Source: Helicobacter cynogastricus
GTDB lineage: Bacteria > Campylobacterota > Campylobacteria > Campylobacterales > Helicobacteraceae
DNA length: 64,000 nt
NCBI RefSeq assembly: GCF_900197855.1
Contig: NZ_FZMQ01000005.1
Location: 440,410 to 504,409, forward strand
Direction of reading: 5' to 3'
Positions within the stretch are counted from its first letter, which is position 1. Every line of letters starts with the position of its first letter. This document shows, piece after piece, positions 45,907-55,648 of this stretch. The position numbers were made by a program, and so were the translations under genes. The notes under the pieces are model-generated. The model did no database searches. It saw nothing but the letters and a program-made list of their open reading frames with translations, and was not told the DNA's origin.

Positions 45907-48350
45907 AAGCTCAAGCCCTCAAGCTTAGCAAACTCAATAAAGGCCTCAGCGATGCCCTCACGGGTTAATCCCTCGTGATTAAACAAGTCGTGTTTGATAA
46001 TCAAATGCCCGTGTTGGTCTAAAAGCGGGCGGGTGTGTTGGGTGGCACTTTGCATGGTGGCTTGTTTTTGTTGCTCGGGTTTGAGGGCTTTATGCGCCTC
46101 GTGGCTGATTTTACGCCCCTCAAATTCTATAAAATTTGCCGCCTCTAGGCTGGGGTAGGTGGTATAAAAGTCCTCTAGGCTTAATTCTTCTGTGCTGGTG
46201 TGCCCCCCTGTGGTGCGCTCAATTTTGACAAACTCTTGTTGGACATAGATTTTATCCCCTGAATTGTCCTTGCTGGGTTCTTGCATGGTGGCAAAAAAGA
46301 TATTGTAATCCTCTTGGTAAGGACATAAGACCTCGTCCCATTTTTGCACGAATAAAACGCTGGTTTTTGTGCCTGTGTGGGGCTTAAAGACATTGGGGTG
46401 CAAGCCCACTACGGCTAAAATGCGCGCATGGTGAGAGATGAACTCGCGGATATACTGGTCGCTGGCGTTGTTAAAACGCCCTTGGGGCAACACGATTGCC
46501 ATGCGCCCCCCGGGCTTGAGTAAATTTAAATTGCGTTCAATAAAGAGCACATCGCGCGTTACTGTGGGTTGTTCTTTGATTTTAATCTTCTTATAACCCT
46601 CTTTGGTGCGGACTAAAGGCGTGGGGCTATGCAACATCTGCATATAATCCGCATCTTCTGATAACGCCTCAAGCTCCTCTGTAGGCTCTTTGATCTTTTC
46701 TAAATGCACACTCTGGCGCAGGGTGTAATGTTCTAAAATCCCGCTCTCTTTGATATTGCCCGCAAAGGGCGGATTAGCCATCACAATATCAAATGCAAAA
46801 GTTTTATAACTGCGTTTGTAATCGTCTATATCCTGCTCTGTTCCTGGCAATTTTTTTACAAGGTTTTCAAAATTCTTATTAAAAGCTTTGGTCGCCTTAT
46901 CGATCTCCTTTTGGGCATGCCATTTGGTAAAATCTAGGGAATTGAGCTTAAAGACATTACTATGCCCATCTCCGGCGATGAGGTTGAGCATTTTAGAAAT
47001 TCTCGTGGTGCGGGGGTCAAAGTCAATCGCAAAGACATGATTTTTGACATAATCGATCGCTCTAGGGTGTCTTTCTTCTGCGCTGAACATTTCATTTTCA
47101 GGCAAGCCCTCTGCTTTGTAAATCTGCTTCCACACATAAAAACAGGTGTGGATGGGAAAGCCACAGCTCCCACTAGCCGGATCGATCATGCTCTCATTGG
47201 GTTTGGGGTTGAGCATTTTAACACACATATCAATCACATAACGGGGGGTGAAAAACTGCCCCTTTTCGCCCTTAGAATCTTTATTGGCCAAGTATTCAAA
47301 GGCATCATCAATCACTTCTAAATTAGAGTTAAAAAATTTGCATTTTTGCAAACTGCCCACACAGATAGCCAAATGATCAGAGGTTAGGGCAATCTTGCTC
47401 TCTTTGGGGAAAATACCCTGCCATTTGTCATGTTCTTTAGCTTGGGTAAAAAGCTCTTGAAGACGCTTATGTAAGGCCTCATTGCTTTCATCTCTTAGGG
47501 CAAATTCTAAGGGGTGCATGCTTGTATAGAGGGCTAAGAGTTTTTCTTGATCGGCCCCTTGCGCCTCTAGGTCTTGGTATTTTCTGATCTTGTCTTTGTC
47601 GTAGCGGTAGGCTTGTAATTCGTCATAAAGCTTGGTAAAAATGAGTTTAAAGACTTCCTCAAAGGCATTTTCTCCACTATTAGCCAGAACATCATCTTCA
47701 ATCAAGAGAATTTTATCTTTGAGACTCACGCGATCGTTGCGCAAGATGTCTTGTTTTTGCAAGTCCATATAAGTAAAACGCTCGCTAGAAACATCTTGGA
47801 TACTTTGATGCACTCTTGGCAAATGCCATAGTTCGATAAAAGTATTGGGGTCTTTGCGTTGCAACACGACTAAGGCATTACCATTACACCACACACACAA
47901 AGGCGCGCCAGTGGCATGGGCATAGCTCTTAGCTTGGGCGACCCCCTCTTTAAATTGCGGGCTTTTAAGTTCGGCGACAATATACGCGTTCTGCAGACTT
48001 TCATCTAACACCACCACATCGGCGCGGTTATTGCTAGATCGCCCAAAATTGATCGCATATTCCACACGGATACGCTCTAAGGGATAGCCATATTCTTTAA
48101 CCAACTGCTTGATAAAAAGCTGGCGGATTGCCTCTTCAGGCTTGAGCGCGATTTCTTGATCGCGCACTAAACAGCGTATTTTGTAGGTGGGATTGCCCTT
48201 TTTCTCGCTCTTGGTGATGCGCGCTTCTAGGTCGTTTAAGACTTGCTCAGAAAAACATTGTATTTTGGAAGTGTTGAGGATTTGATCTAGTTTGCTTGTG
48301 GGGTGCAGGGAAAGAAATTGAGTACGCACTAAAACTCCATCTTTGGGCAT
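45897..48350 (-). CDS. Fused restriction nuclease-DNA methyltransferase subunit (type I/IIB-like RM)
   Basis: 817 aa from the ATG at 48350. The N-terminal 190 residues are an HSDR_N-type PD-(D/E)XK nuclease: NNRADVVV, then AYIVAELKSP with the E-X-K. After a helical linker comes an N6-adenine methyltransferase of the HsdM type: GQFFTPRYVIDMCV, motif I DPASGSCGFPI, motif IV VMANPPFAG, and GGRMAIVLPQG. No helicase/translocase is fused or encoded nearby, so with HsdS it would make a BcgI-like type IIB or hybrid enzyme rather than a true type I. Start: the frame is open to 48416, but a TATAAT lies inside that extension, which favours 48350. Downstream Fic overlaps it. Confidence 0.85.
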   Translation of the reverse strand: MPKDGVLVRTQFLSLHPTSKLDQILNTSKIQCFSEQVLNDLEARITKSEKKGNPTYKIRCLVRDQEIALKPEEAIRQLFIKQLVKEYGYPLERIRVEYAINFGRSSNNRADVVVLDESLQNAYIVAELKSPQFKEGVAQAKSYAHATGAPLCVWCNGNALVVLQRKDPNTFIELWHLPRVHQSIQDVSSERFTYMDLQKQDILRNDRVSLKDKILLIEDDVLANSGENAFEEVFKLIFTKLYDELQAYRYDKDKIRKYQDLEAQGADQEKLLALYTSMHPLEFALRDESNEALHKRLQELFTQAKEHDKWQGIFPKESKIALTSDHLAICVGSLQKCKFFNSNLEVIDDAFEYLANKDSKGEKGQFFTPRYVIDMCVKMLNPKPNESMIDPASGSCGFPIHTCFYVWKQIYKAEGLPENEMFSAEERHPRAIDYVKNHVFAIDFDPRTTRISKMLNLIAGDGHSNVFKLNSLDFTKWHAQKEIDKATKAFNKNFENLVKKLPGTEQDIDDYKRSYKTFAFDIVMANPPFAGNIKESGILEHYTLRQSVHLEKIKEPTEELEALSEDADYMQMLHSPTPLVRTKEGYKKIKIKEQPTVTRDVLFIERNLNLLKPGGRMAIVLPQGRFNNASDQYIREFISHHARILAVVGLHPNVFKPHTGTKTSVLFVQKWDEVLCPYQEDYNIFFATMQEPSKDNSGDKIYVQQEFVKIERTTGGHTSTEELSLEDFYTTYPSLEAANFIEFEGRKISHEAHKALKPEQQKQATMQSATQHTRPLLDQHGHLIIKHDLFNHEGLTREGIAEAFIEFAKLEGLSFWK

Positions 48351-48372
48351 GTTGTGAAGGTTAAAAGGTGCG

Positions 48373-48378
48373 ATTATA
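48373..48378 (-). promoter_or_regulatory. -10 element of the RM-fic operon
   Basis: TATAAT on the minus strand (context TGCTATAATCG) 23 bases upstream of the ATG at 48350. It sits within the longest possible frame, showing that the longer start is unlikely. Confidence 0.5.
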
Positions 48379-48412
48379 GCATGTTCGTGACACACACTCC
48401 ACAGCAAAGGCT

Positions 48413-48430
48413 CCACCGCCTAGGCGGTGG
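48413..48430. repeat. Perfect 18-base palindrome between napA and the RM gene
   Basis: CCACCGCC-TA-GGCGGTGG. As RNA it would form a seven-pair GC-rich hairpin with a four-base CTAG loop, nine bases after the napA stop. No T-run follows in the napA direction, so termination would be non-standard. It sits exactly at the boundary of the accessory region. Confidence 0.7.
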
Positions 48431-48438
48431 ATTATAGT

Positions 48439-51258
48439 TTAAACTTTAGTGATTTTTACGGCACACTTTTTATAGTCTGTTTGTTTAGAGAGTGGACAGG
48501 TTGCATCTAAGCATACCTTATTAATAAAGACATTTTCATCAAACCAAGGCACATAAACTAAACCTACTGGAGGCGTATTACGCCCATGCATGTCTACGCG
48601 TGCCTTGACTTTGCCTCGTCGCGATTCAATCCACACCGCATCACCTTGATTAACTCCAAGTTTTTTGCCATCCTCTTCGTGCATGTAACATAAGGCTTCA
48701 GGTACAGCTCTAAAGAGTTCGGGCACGCGCATGGTCATCGTACCGCTATGCCAATGTTCCAAAACTCGCCCCGTTGCTAACCAAAAAGGGTACTCTCTAT
48801 CGGGGCGTTCAGGAGCTTTCATAAAAGGTCTAAAGAAAATTTTGGCTTTATTTTCTAAGCTCTTAGGCGTGTTGCCTGTAGGGGCTTTAAGATTCCCGCT
48901 TACAAGCTTTTTGCCCGCTTTGCCATAAAAGGCAAAATCACTATCTGGGGCAGCCTTTTTGGCATAATAGTCGTATTGCGTGTTGAAGCGCCAACGAGTT
49001 TCTTTACCATTGACTACAGGCCAACGCAAGCCTCTGGCGTAGTGGTAGGCATCAAAATAGGCCAAATCATGTCCATGACCTACCCCAAATTTGCGATACT
49101 CTTCCCAAAGATATTTTTGGATGAAGAATCCATAACCTTTAAAGGGTTTGCCATCACTACCCACGACATGGCGCTTATCCCCATGCATCTCGGAATTAGG
49201 CGCACCTTTGGCGATGGGATCGGTGCTTTTATAGCGTTTGGCATATTTGTTGGCAAAGAGCACATCATAGAGTGTATCAGTGTCTTTATAGCCCATCTTA
49301 CGCGCTTGAGCCAAGACATTGGGCAAAGTGAGCTTGTCATCAACCTTTTGCTCTTTCCAAACATCTTTAAGCTTGAAGCGTTTGGCAAATTCTAAAATCT
49401 GCCAAGTGTCGCTCATAGCGTGCCCAACTGGAGTAACCTGCTGTTTCCAGTGTTGGCTTCTGCGTTCCGCATTCCCATAAGCCCCCCATTTTTCATAAAT
49501 CATCGCACTAGGCAAGATCAAATCCGCTACTTTGGCACTAATGCCCGGATAGCAGTCGCTCACCACGATGAAATTATCCATCTCCCTGGCAGACTTGATC
49601 CAGTGGTTGGCATTAGCGGTATTTTGCCAAGGATTGTTGACCTGCACCCAAATAAATTTGACTTTAGCGTCTTCGAGCGCGCGCATCATCGCCACGAAAT
49701 GGTAACCCGGTTTGGGATTAATAGTGCCATGAGGTACATGCCAAAGTTTTTCAGCAGTCTTGACATGTTCTGGATTTGTAACCACCATGTCTGCAGGTAG
49801 GCGGTGGGCAAAAGTGCCCACCTCTCTAGCTGTACCGCACGCGCTAGGCTGACCAGTCAATGAAAAAGCTCCACAACCCGGTTTGGCTTGTTTGCCTAAC
49901 AAAAAGTGCACCATGTAGGCCTGTTCATTGACCCATGATCCTCTTGTGTGTTGGTTAAAGCCCATGGTCCAAAAGCTCACCACCTTGCGATCTTTTTCAA
50001 TATAGAGTTTGGCTAATTGTTGTAATTTATGTGCAAAAACCTCTAAGGATTCGTTGGCATCCCCCTTAGCCACTTTAGCAACATATTCTAAAGTATAGGG
50101 TTCAAGGGCTTCCTTAAATTGTGCAAAGGTGATCTCCCAATGCTTGCCCACTTCATTTTGGTGCTCCATTTTTAATACATCGCCCGCTTTAACTCCCAAG
50201 TGCTTAAGAGCGATCGCCTCTTCTTCATCTAGAGTGATCGCATTTTGTTTTTCTACGGTGTCTTTTTCACTGGGTCTAAAACCCGGATGACTGGGATCTG
50301 AGCGCATACCATAGCCAATGTCTGCATAGCCGGTAGCAAAGACAATATGCTTATTGATAAAATCTTGATCGATGGCCTCTGGGTGGTTATAGACAATTTC
50401 CCTAGCAATGTAATTCCAAATCGCTAAATCGGTATTGGGAGTGAAGATAATCTCCATGTCCGCTACGCTAGAAGTGCGGTTAGAAAAGGTAGTCAAATTA
50501 ACTACTTTGACCTTATCTGCGTTATTAAGTTTATGATCGCTCACCCTAGACCATAAAATGGGGTGCATCTCGGCCATATTCGCCCCCCAAGTGATAATAG
50601 TATCGGTAGCTTCAATGTCATCATAGCACCCACTAGGCTCATCAATCCCAAAGGTTTGCATAAAGCCCACAACCGCGCTAGCCATACAATGACGCGCATT
50701 AGGATCGATATTATTGCTTCTAAAACCCGCCTTAACCAGTTTGCTGGCCGCGTAACCCTCTTGAATTGTGTATTGTCCACTTCCAAAGATTCCTACCCCA
50801 GTTACACCTAATTCTTGATAATACTTTCTAAATTGTTTCTCCATTTCATCAAAGGCGCGTTGCCAAGAAACTTGTTTAAATTTGCCCTTTTTATCGAATT
50901 CGCCTTTTTCATTCACACGCAAAAGTGGTTCTACAAGCCGGTCAGCCCCGTACATGATTTTGGAGTTAAAATAGCCTTTGATGCAGTTTAAACCCTTATT
51001 AACAGGTGCAAGAGGATCACCCTTAGTAGCTACAATCTTGTCATCTTTGGTCGCGACCATAATTCCACAACCCGTGCCACAGAAGCGACACACTGCTTTA
51101 TCCCATTTCCAGCCCGCTTGAGCCTGTTCTGCCTTAGCGGCCAAATTCGGAGGCGTGAGTAATCCCGCACTGCCCAAAGCAGAAGTGATTGCTACGGATC
51201 TTAAAAACTCGCGTCTAGAGTTGTCTTGTATGTTGTGGTTATGCGATTGATTTGTCAT
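48439..51258 (-). CDS. napA: Periplasmic nitrate reductase catalytic subunit NapA
   Basis: Mo-bis-MGD enzyme reducing nitrate to nitrite in the periplasm; 939 aa. A Tat signal with twin arginines ([17 protein letters not shown]) is followed by the 4Fe-4S motif CRFCGTGC and the downstream Cys of GLNCIKG. The Mo-coordinating Cys lies in the [12 protein letters not shown] segment. The C-terminal domain includes [22 protein letters not shown]. The start at 51258 has AAGGAG seven bases upstream. No napG, napH, napB, napF, napL or napD follows; the gene is isolated here, next to the defence island. I do not recall a nap system in H. pylori. Confidence 0.95.
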   Translation of the reverse strand: MTNQSHNHNIQDNSRREFLRSVAITSALGSAGLLTPPNLAAKAEQAQAGWKWDKAVCRFCGTGCGIMVATKDDKIVATKGDPLAPVNKGLNCIKGYFNSKIMYGADRLVEPLLRVNEKGEFDKKGKFKQVSWQRAFDEMEKQFRKYYQELGVTGVGIFGSGQYTIQEGYAASKLVKAGFRSNNIDPNARHCMASAVVGFMQTFGIDEPSGCYDDIEATDTIITWGANMAEMHPILWSRVSDHKLNNADKVKVVNLTTFSNRTSSVADMEIIFTPNTDLAIWNYIAREIVYNHPEAIDQDFINKHIVFATGYADIGYGMRSDPSHPGFRPSEKDTVEKQNAITLDEEEAIALKHLGVKAGDVLKMEHQNEVGKHWEITFAQFKEALEPYTLEYVAKVAKGDANESLEVFAHKLQQLAKLYIEKDRKVVSFWTMGFNQHTRGSWVNEQAYMVHFLLGKQAKPGCGAFSLTGQPSACGTAREVGTFAHRLPADMVVTNPEHVKTAEKLWHVPHGTINPKPGYHFVAMMRALEDAKVKFIWVQVNNPWQNTANANHWIKSAREMDNFIVVSDCYPGISAKVADLILPSAMIYEKWGAYGNAERRSQHWKQQVTPVGHAMSDTWQILEFAKRFKLKDVWKEQKVDDKLTLPNVLAQARKMGYKDTDTLYDVLFANKYAKRYKSTDPIAKGAPNSEMHGDKRHVVGSDGKPFKGYGFFIQKYLWEEYRKFGVGHGHDLAYFDAYHYARGLRWPVVNGKETRWRFNTQYDYYAKKAAPDSDFAFYGKAGKKLVSGNLKAPTGNTPKSLENKAKIFFRPFMKAPERPDREYPFWLATGRVLEHWHSGTMTMRVPELFRAVPEALCYMHEEDGKKLGVNQGDAVWIESRRGKVKARVDMHGRNTPPVGLVYVPWFDENVFINKVCLDATCPLSKQTDYKKCAVKITKV

Positions 51259-51302
51259 AGGATACTCCTTGGTAAGTAGATGCAAAACTTGTCTTCTAAA
51301 AA

Positions 51303-51334
51303 GACCATCTATTAATAAATGGTCAACTATTATA
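51303..51334 (-). promoter_or_regulatory. napA promoter with inverted repeat at the transcription start
   Basis: The -10 TATAAT lies at 51329-51334 (minus strand). Just downstream GACCAT and ATGGTC (51303-51308 and 51319-51324) form a six-base inverted repeat with a 10-base AT-rich spacer, covering the expected start site near 51322. This could be a repressor operator or a 5' mRNA hairpin. Confidence 0.5.
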
Positions 51335-51404
51335 GTTATTTTTCATCAATTTTTGGTTATGATCGCGAGCATCACGGCTTTTAAATCAATGGAGATACAA
51401 AAAA

Positions 51405-52112
51405 ATGGGGAATCACTATGGACATTTGACTGGCAACAGACACAGATTATCACCTTCTATGCGCAAATGGAGTGGTTTTGTGTGGCTGTTGGGGATTGTG
51501 TTAGGAGTATTATTTGCCATGGAGGTCTTCTCTGTCAAAACCCATCAAGGATGGGTGGAACATTTGGATACAATGGTAATTGCTTGGGTGCGCGCCCATC
51601 CTGTTCCTATAATAGAAAATAGCTACACTAAGTTTATTAGCATAATCACTTTCTGTGCAAAATCTAAGTTCACTTTGAGTTTGGCGGCACTTGTGGGACT
51701 CTTTTATATTTTTGTCAAAAAAAACAGAGTTTTAGGCTTGGGGTTTTTTTTAAGCATTGTCTTGGGCGAGTCTGCATTAAAGGCTATGAAACTTTGGATT
51801 GCACGCCCTCGTCCAGAAACTAATGGCGAGCTGGTTTTTGCACACGGGTTTAGTTATCCAAGTGGGCACGCTTTAGCTGCAAGCCTATTCTATGGTTCAC
51901 TATTATTGCTAGCGTGCATGAGTACTATGAAAGCTAGTACAAAATGGGTTTGGGGCATTGTCTTGTTTTTATGGATTTGGTTTATGATGTACACACGCGT
52001 GTACTTGGGCGTGCATTACCCTACAGATGTCTTAGGAGGCTTTTTAATGGGTATGGCTTGGGCTTGCTGTTCTATGGGGCTATATGCGGGATGGTTAAAA
52101 AACGCTAGATGA
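51405..52112 (+). CDS. PAP2-family phosphatase (membrane)
   Basis: A 235-aa membrane protein with about six hydrophobic helices. The three acid-phosphatase motifs are present: KLWIARPRP, SYPSGHA and YTRVYLGVHYPTDVLGG (the first Arg of the third motif is in TRVYLGVHYPTD). Family members dephosphorylate undecaprenyl pyrophosphate, phosphatidylglycerol phosphate or lipid A; H. pylori uses such enzymes (LpxE/LpxF) to modify lipid A, but I cannot tell which substrate applies here. GGAGA lies eight bases before the ATG. Followed 15 bases later by fliF. Confidence 0.85.
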   Translation: MGNHYGHLTGNRHRLSPSMRKWSGFVWLLGIVLGVLFAMEVFSVKTHQGWVEHLDTMVIAWVRAHPVPIIENSYTKFISIITFCAKSKFTLSLAALVGLFYIFVKKNRVLGLGFFLSIVLGESALKAMKLWIARPRPETNGELVFAHGFSYPSGHALAASLFYGSLLLLACMSTMKASTKWVWGIVLFLWIWFMMYTRVYLGVHYPTDVLGGFLMGMAWACCSMGLYAGWLKNAR

Positions 52113-52127
52113 GTATTAGGATAGTGC

Positions 52128-53831
52128 GTGGATTTTAAGGGTTTATTCCAACAGATCATCGATCTTTTTGCTCGGCTTAATAAGGCACAAAAGATCACCA
52201 TCGTTACAGCTTTCGTATTGGTGGTGGCCTTTCTTATATTCTTACTTGTCTACCCCACTAAGGGAAACAACGATCTTTCTAGCTATGGCGTGCTCTTTGA
52301 GGGGATGGACAATAGCGACAATGCCTTAGTACTGCAGTATTTACAACAAAAGCAAATCCCCTATAAAATTCCCAAAGATGATACGATCTTAATTCCCAAA
52401 GATCGTATTTATGAGGAACGCATCGCGCTCGCCTCTCAAGGTATCCCTAAAACTAGCAAAGTGGGCTATGAAATCTTTGATACTAAGGATTTTGGCGCAA
52501 CCGACTTTGATCAAAATATCAAGTATTTACGCGCTACAGAGGGGGAACTTAGCCGCACCATTGAGAGCTTAACCCCTATTGATAAGGCCAGCGTACACAT
52601 CGCCATCCCTAAAGATAGCGTCTTTGTGAGTCGGGAAATTCCTCCCACCGCTTCGGTTATGCTCAAGATCAAGCCCAATATGCGCCTCTTACCCAAGCAG
52701 ATTCTAGGGATTAAAAACCTTATTGCTGCCTCTGTGCCTAAGCTCACCGTGGACAATGTCAAGCTGGTCAATGAAAATGGCGAACCTTTGGGTGAAGATG
52801 ATGAATTAGATACTACTAAAGAGTTAGCCCAAGCTCAACTGCATTATAAGCAGAATTTTGAAAACTTGCTAGAAAGCAAAATTTCAAATATCCTAGCCCC
52901 TATTGTAGGGGGGCGCGATAAAGTCGTAGCTAAGGTAAGTGCAGAATTTGACTTTAGCCAAAAAAAGAGCACCAAAGAAACCTTTGATCCAAATAATGTC
53001 GTGCGTAGCGAACAGAATATGGAAGAAAAGAGGGAGGGCTATCCTAAAAAACAAGTAGGTGGTGTACCCGGTGTGGTGAGCAATATCGGGCCTGTGCAGG
53101 GCATTGCTAATGACCAACTGCGTGAAAAATACGAAAAATCCACTAACACTACCAATTACGAAGTGGGTAAAACGGTTAGCGAAATCAAGGGCGAGTTTGG
53201 GGTACTCACCCGCTTAAATGCGGCTGTTGTAGTGGATGGGCGTTATAAAAAGGTGGATAAAAATGGAACAGAAACCATTGAATACATTCCTTTGAGCCAA
53301 GAGGAGATGGACAAAATTAACAATTTGGTCAGACAGGCTATTGGCTATAATCAAAGTCGAGGCGATGCAGTGGCGGTGAGTAATTTTGAGTTTAATGCTA
53401 AAACGGCCAAATACATACCTATAACCGCTTATGAGCGATTCGTAAATACCACAGAGAGATACTTGGGGCCCTTCTCCTCACTATTTAAATACCTCATTAT
53501 TGGATTGATCCTTTATGTATTTTATAAGAAGGTTATCACTCCTTTCAGCCAACGCATGCTGGAAATCCATCCTGATGAAGAGGAAAAAGTACAATCTCTT
53601 TTTGCTTTAGATGAAGACGATGATGAAGAGATTGATCGCTTTGGAGAAATGCGCAAAAAGGTGGAGGACCAACTAGGCTTAAGTGCGAGTTTTAATGAAG
53701 AAGATGTGAAGTATGATATTATGTTAGAGCGCGTCAAAAACGCGCTCAAAGAGAAGCCCGAAGAAGTAGCCTCTTTGTTTAAATTGTTGATTAAAGATGA
53801 GGTGGCGATCACTACCACAAAAGGAAACTAG
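52128..53831 (+). CDS. fliF: Flagellar MS-ring protein
   Basis: Forms the MS ring of the flagellar basal body in the inner membrane; 567 aa, GTG start. Transmembrane helices lie at about 22-42 and 445-465 around the large periplasmic ring-building domain (RATEGELSRTIESL, RPPTASVML-like EIPPTASVMLKIKPN). The acidic cytoplasmic tail (LFALDEDDDEEIDRFGEMR) binds FliG. H. pylori order fliF-fliG-fliH-dxs (HP0351-HP0354) is preserved. Confidence 0.96.
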   Translation: MDFKGLFQQIIDLFARLNKAQKITIVTAFVLVVAFLIFLLVYPTKGNNDLSSYGVLFEGMDNSDNALVLQYLQQKQIPYKIPKDDTILIPKDRIYEERIALASQGIPKTSKVGYEIFDTKDFGATDFDQNIKYLRATEGELSRTIESLTPIDKASVHIAIPKDSVFVSREIPPTASVMLKIKPNMRLLPKQILGIKNLIAASVPKLTVDNVKLVNENGEPLGEDDELDTTKELAQAQLHYKQNFENLLESKISNILAPIVGGRDKVVAKVSAEFDFSQKKSTKETFDPNNVVRSEQNMEEKREGYPKKQVGGVPGVVSNIGPVQGIANDQLREKYEKSTNTTNYEVGKTVSEIKGEFGVLTRLNAAVVVDGRYKKVDKNGTETIEYIPLSQEEMDKINNLVRQAIGYNQSRGDAVAVSNFEFNAKTAKYIPITAYERFVNTTERYLGPFSSLFKYLIIGLILYVFYKKVITPFSQRMLEIHPDEEEKVQSLFALDEDDDEEIDRFGEMRKKVEDQLGLSASFNEEDVKYDIMLERVKNALKEKPEEVASLFKLLIKDEVAITTTKGN

Positions 53832-54860
53832 ATGGCAAAGCTAACCCCCAGACAAAAGACTCAACTAGATGAATTTACCATGTCTGAAAAGTTGGCAATC
53901 TTGCTCATTCAAGTGGGAGAAGAGGCTACAGCGGGGATTTTGCGCCACTTAGATGTAGATTCTATTACAGAAATTAGTAAGCAAATCGTGCAGCTCAATG
54001 GCACAGATAAAGCTGTGGGTGCGGCGGTTTTAGAAGAATTTTTTGTTATTTTACAATCCAACCAATATATCAATAGCGGGGGGCTAGAATACGCCAGAGA
54101 ACTCTTAATTAAAGCCTTAGGTCCAGAGCAGGCTAAGATCATTTTAGAGAAACTTAGCCGCTCCTTACAAACACAAAAGAACTTTGCTTATTTGGGGCGC
54201 ATCAAACCTCAACAACTGGCTGATTTTATCATCAACGAACACCCCCAGACCATCGCCCTTATTCTAGCCCATATGGAATCTCCCAACGCGGCTGAAACTC
54301 TAAGCTTTTTTCCCGATGACATGAAAGCGGAAGTGAGCATTAGAATGGCGAGTTTGGGAGATATTTCTCCTCAAGTGGTTAAAAGAGTTTCCACCGTTTT
54401 AGAGAATAAGTTAGAGGCCCTCACTAGCTACAAGGTAGAAGTAGGTGGCACGCGCGCTGTGGCTGAAATATTTAACCGCTTAGGTCAAAAAGCGGCCAAA
54501 ACCACCCTTGCGCGTATTGAAAATATCGATGCCAAGCTGGCCAATGACATTAAAGAAATGATGTTCACTTTTGAAGACATTAGCGGACTTGATAACTTTG
54601 CTATCCGCGAAATCCTCAAAGTGGCGGATAAAAAAGACCTTACTTTAGCACTCAAAACCTCCACTGAGGAACTTAAGGCGAAATTTTTAAGCAATATGAG
54701 TAGCCGCGCGAGCGAGCAATTCATTGAGGAAATGGCGTATTTGGGCGCGGTGAAAATTAAAGATGTGGAATCAGCCCAGCGCAAGATCATTGAGATTGTC
54801 CAGTCTCTAGCAGAGAAGGGTATTATCCAAATGGGTGGAGAAGAAGATATTGTTGAATAA
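53832..54860 (+). CDS. fliG: Flagellar motor switch protein FliG
   Basis: Rotor protein linking the MS ring to stator torque; 342 aa, starting directly after the fliF stop. Family segments are EKLAILLIQVGEEATA, EHPQTIALILAHM, and the C-terminal torque helix region MFTFEDISGLDNFAIREILK with its charged residues. GQKAAKTTLARIE precedes it. The 3' end overlaps the fliH frame. Confidence 0.96.
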   Translation: MAKLTPRQKTQLDEFTMSEKLAILLIQVGEEATAGILRHLDVDSITEISKQIVQLNGTDKAVGAAVLEEFFVILQSNQYINSGGLEYARELLIKALGPEQAKIILEKLSRSLQTQKNFAYLGRIKPQQLADFIINEHPQTIALILAHMESPNAAETLSFFPDDMKAEVSIRMASLGDISPQVVKRVSTVLENKLEALTSYKVEVGGTRAVAEIFNRLGQKAAKTTLARIENIDAKLANDIKEMMFTFEDISGLDNFAIREILKVADKKDLTLALKTSTEELKAKFLSNMSSRASEQFIEEMAYLGAVKIKDVESAQRKIIEIVQSLAEKGIIQMGGEEDIVE

Positions 54861-55647
54861 TTTCAGTGAAGAAAACCTGATCGCTAAAGATGATCTTTCT
54901 AAGCACACCATCGCACGCTACGAGTTTAAATCCATCGCCGACTTTGCTCCTGAGCCAGAGCCTGAGAGTAACATGCCACGCAACACACCCCCCCCACCCC
55001 CAGAGCCCACCGCCGAACTCACGCGCTCCATCCAGTTAGAAAATGAGTTAGTAGAATGCCTGCTTAAAAAGACTGATGAGCTCTCCAGCCATTTGGCCAA
55101 ACTCCAGATGCAATTTGAAAAGAGCCAAGAGGAAAACCAAGCTCTTTTAGCACAAACAAGAGAGGATAGTTATAAGCTGGGTTTTAAAGAGGGGGAGCAA
55201 AAGGCTAGGGACGAATTGAGCGCGAGCATTGACATGGAAAAAAAACATCTCTTGCAATCTCTAAGTAGCATTGATCAGCAAATGCAGCAATCCCAAAGCC
55301 ATTTAGAAACCCTAGAAAAGGAGCTTAGCGCGATCGCCGTAGAGATCGCCAAAGAGGTCATTGTAAAAGAGGTGGAGGAAAAAAGCCAAGAGGTCGCTTT
55401 GGCCTTAGCCAAACAGCTTTTACAAAATATCATGGACGCGACTGATATTTGCCTTAAGGTCAATACCCTAGATTATCCCTATCTCTCTCAACACCTCAAA
55501 GACATGCCCAAAATCAAGCTAGAACCCAATGATGCGATCGCTAAAGGTGGGGTGCTCATTAGCAGTTCGCATGGAAATATCGATGGGAATTTGATGGCAC
55601 GCTATAAAAATCTCAAAGAGAGTGTGCTTGATAATTTAAAGGTGTAA
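54850..55647 (+). CDS. fliH: Flagellar export regulator FliH
   Basis: Binds and restrains the export ATPase FliI. About 265 aa. The N-terminus has a Pro-rich segment (NTPPPPPEPTAE) after an acidic stretch, the middle is a long coiled coil (Gln/Glu/Lys-rich, about 60-170), the C-terminal domain is VAKEVIVKEVEEKSQEVALALAKQLL to GGVLISSSHGNIDGNL. Start uncertain: the frame is open from GTG 54835 inside fliG, but TTG at 54850 has GGAG nine bases upstream and is preferred. Confidence 0.85.
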   Translation: MLNNFSEENLIAKDDLSKHTIARYEFKSIADFAPEPEPESNMPRNTPPPPPEPTAELTRSIQLENELVECLLKKTDELSSHLAKLQMQFEKSQEENQALLAQTREDSYKLGFKEGEQKARDELSASIDMEKKHLLQSLSSIDQQMQQSQSHLETLEKELSAIAVEIAKEVIVKEVEEKSQEVALALAKQLLQNIMDATDICLKVNTLDYPYLSQHLKDMPKIKLEPNDAIAKGGVLISSSHGNIDGNLMARYKNLKESVLDNLKV

Positions 55648-55648
55648 A

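Noticed and set aside
36204..48350. Prophage or integrative element
   Set aside because: No integrase, capsid, terminase, relaxase or type IV secretion gene is present; the region reads as a defence-type island around rnhB.
54985..54999. C8 run in fliH as a phase-variation tract
   Set aside because: It is interrupted by an A and short; it encodes a proline-rich linker in an essential motility gene, so slippage is possible but not supported.
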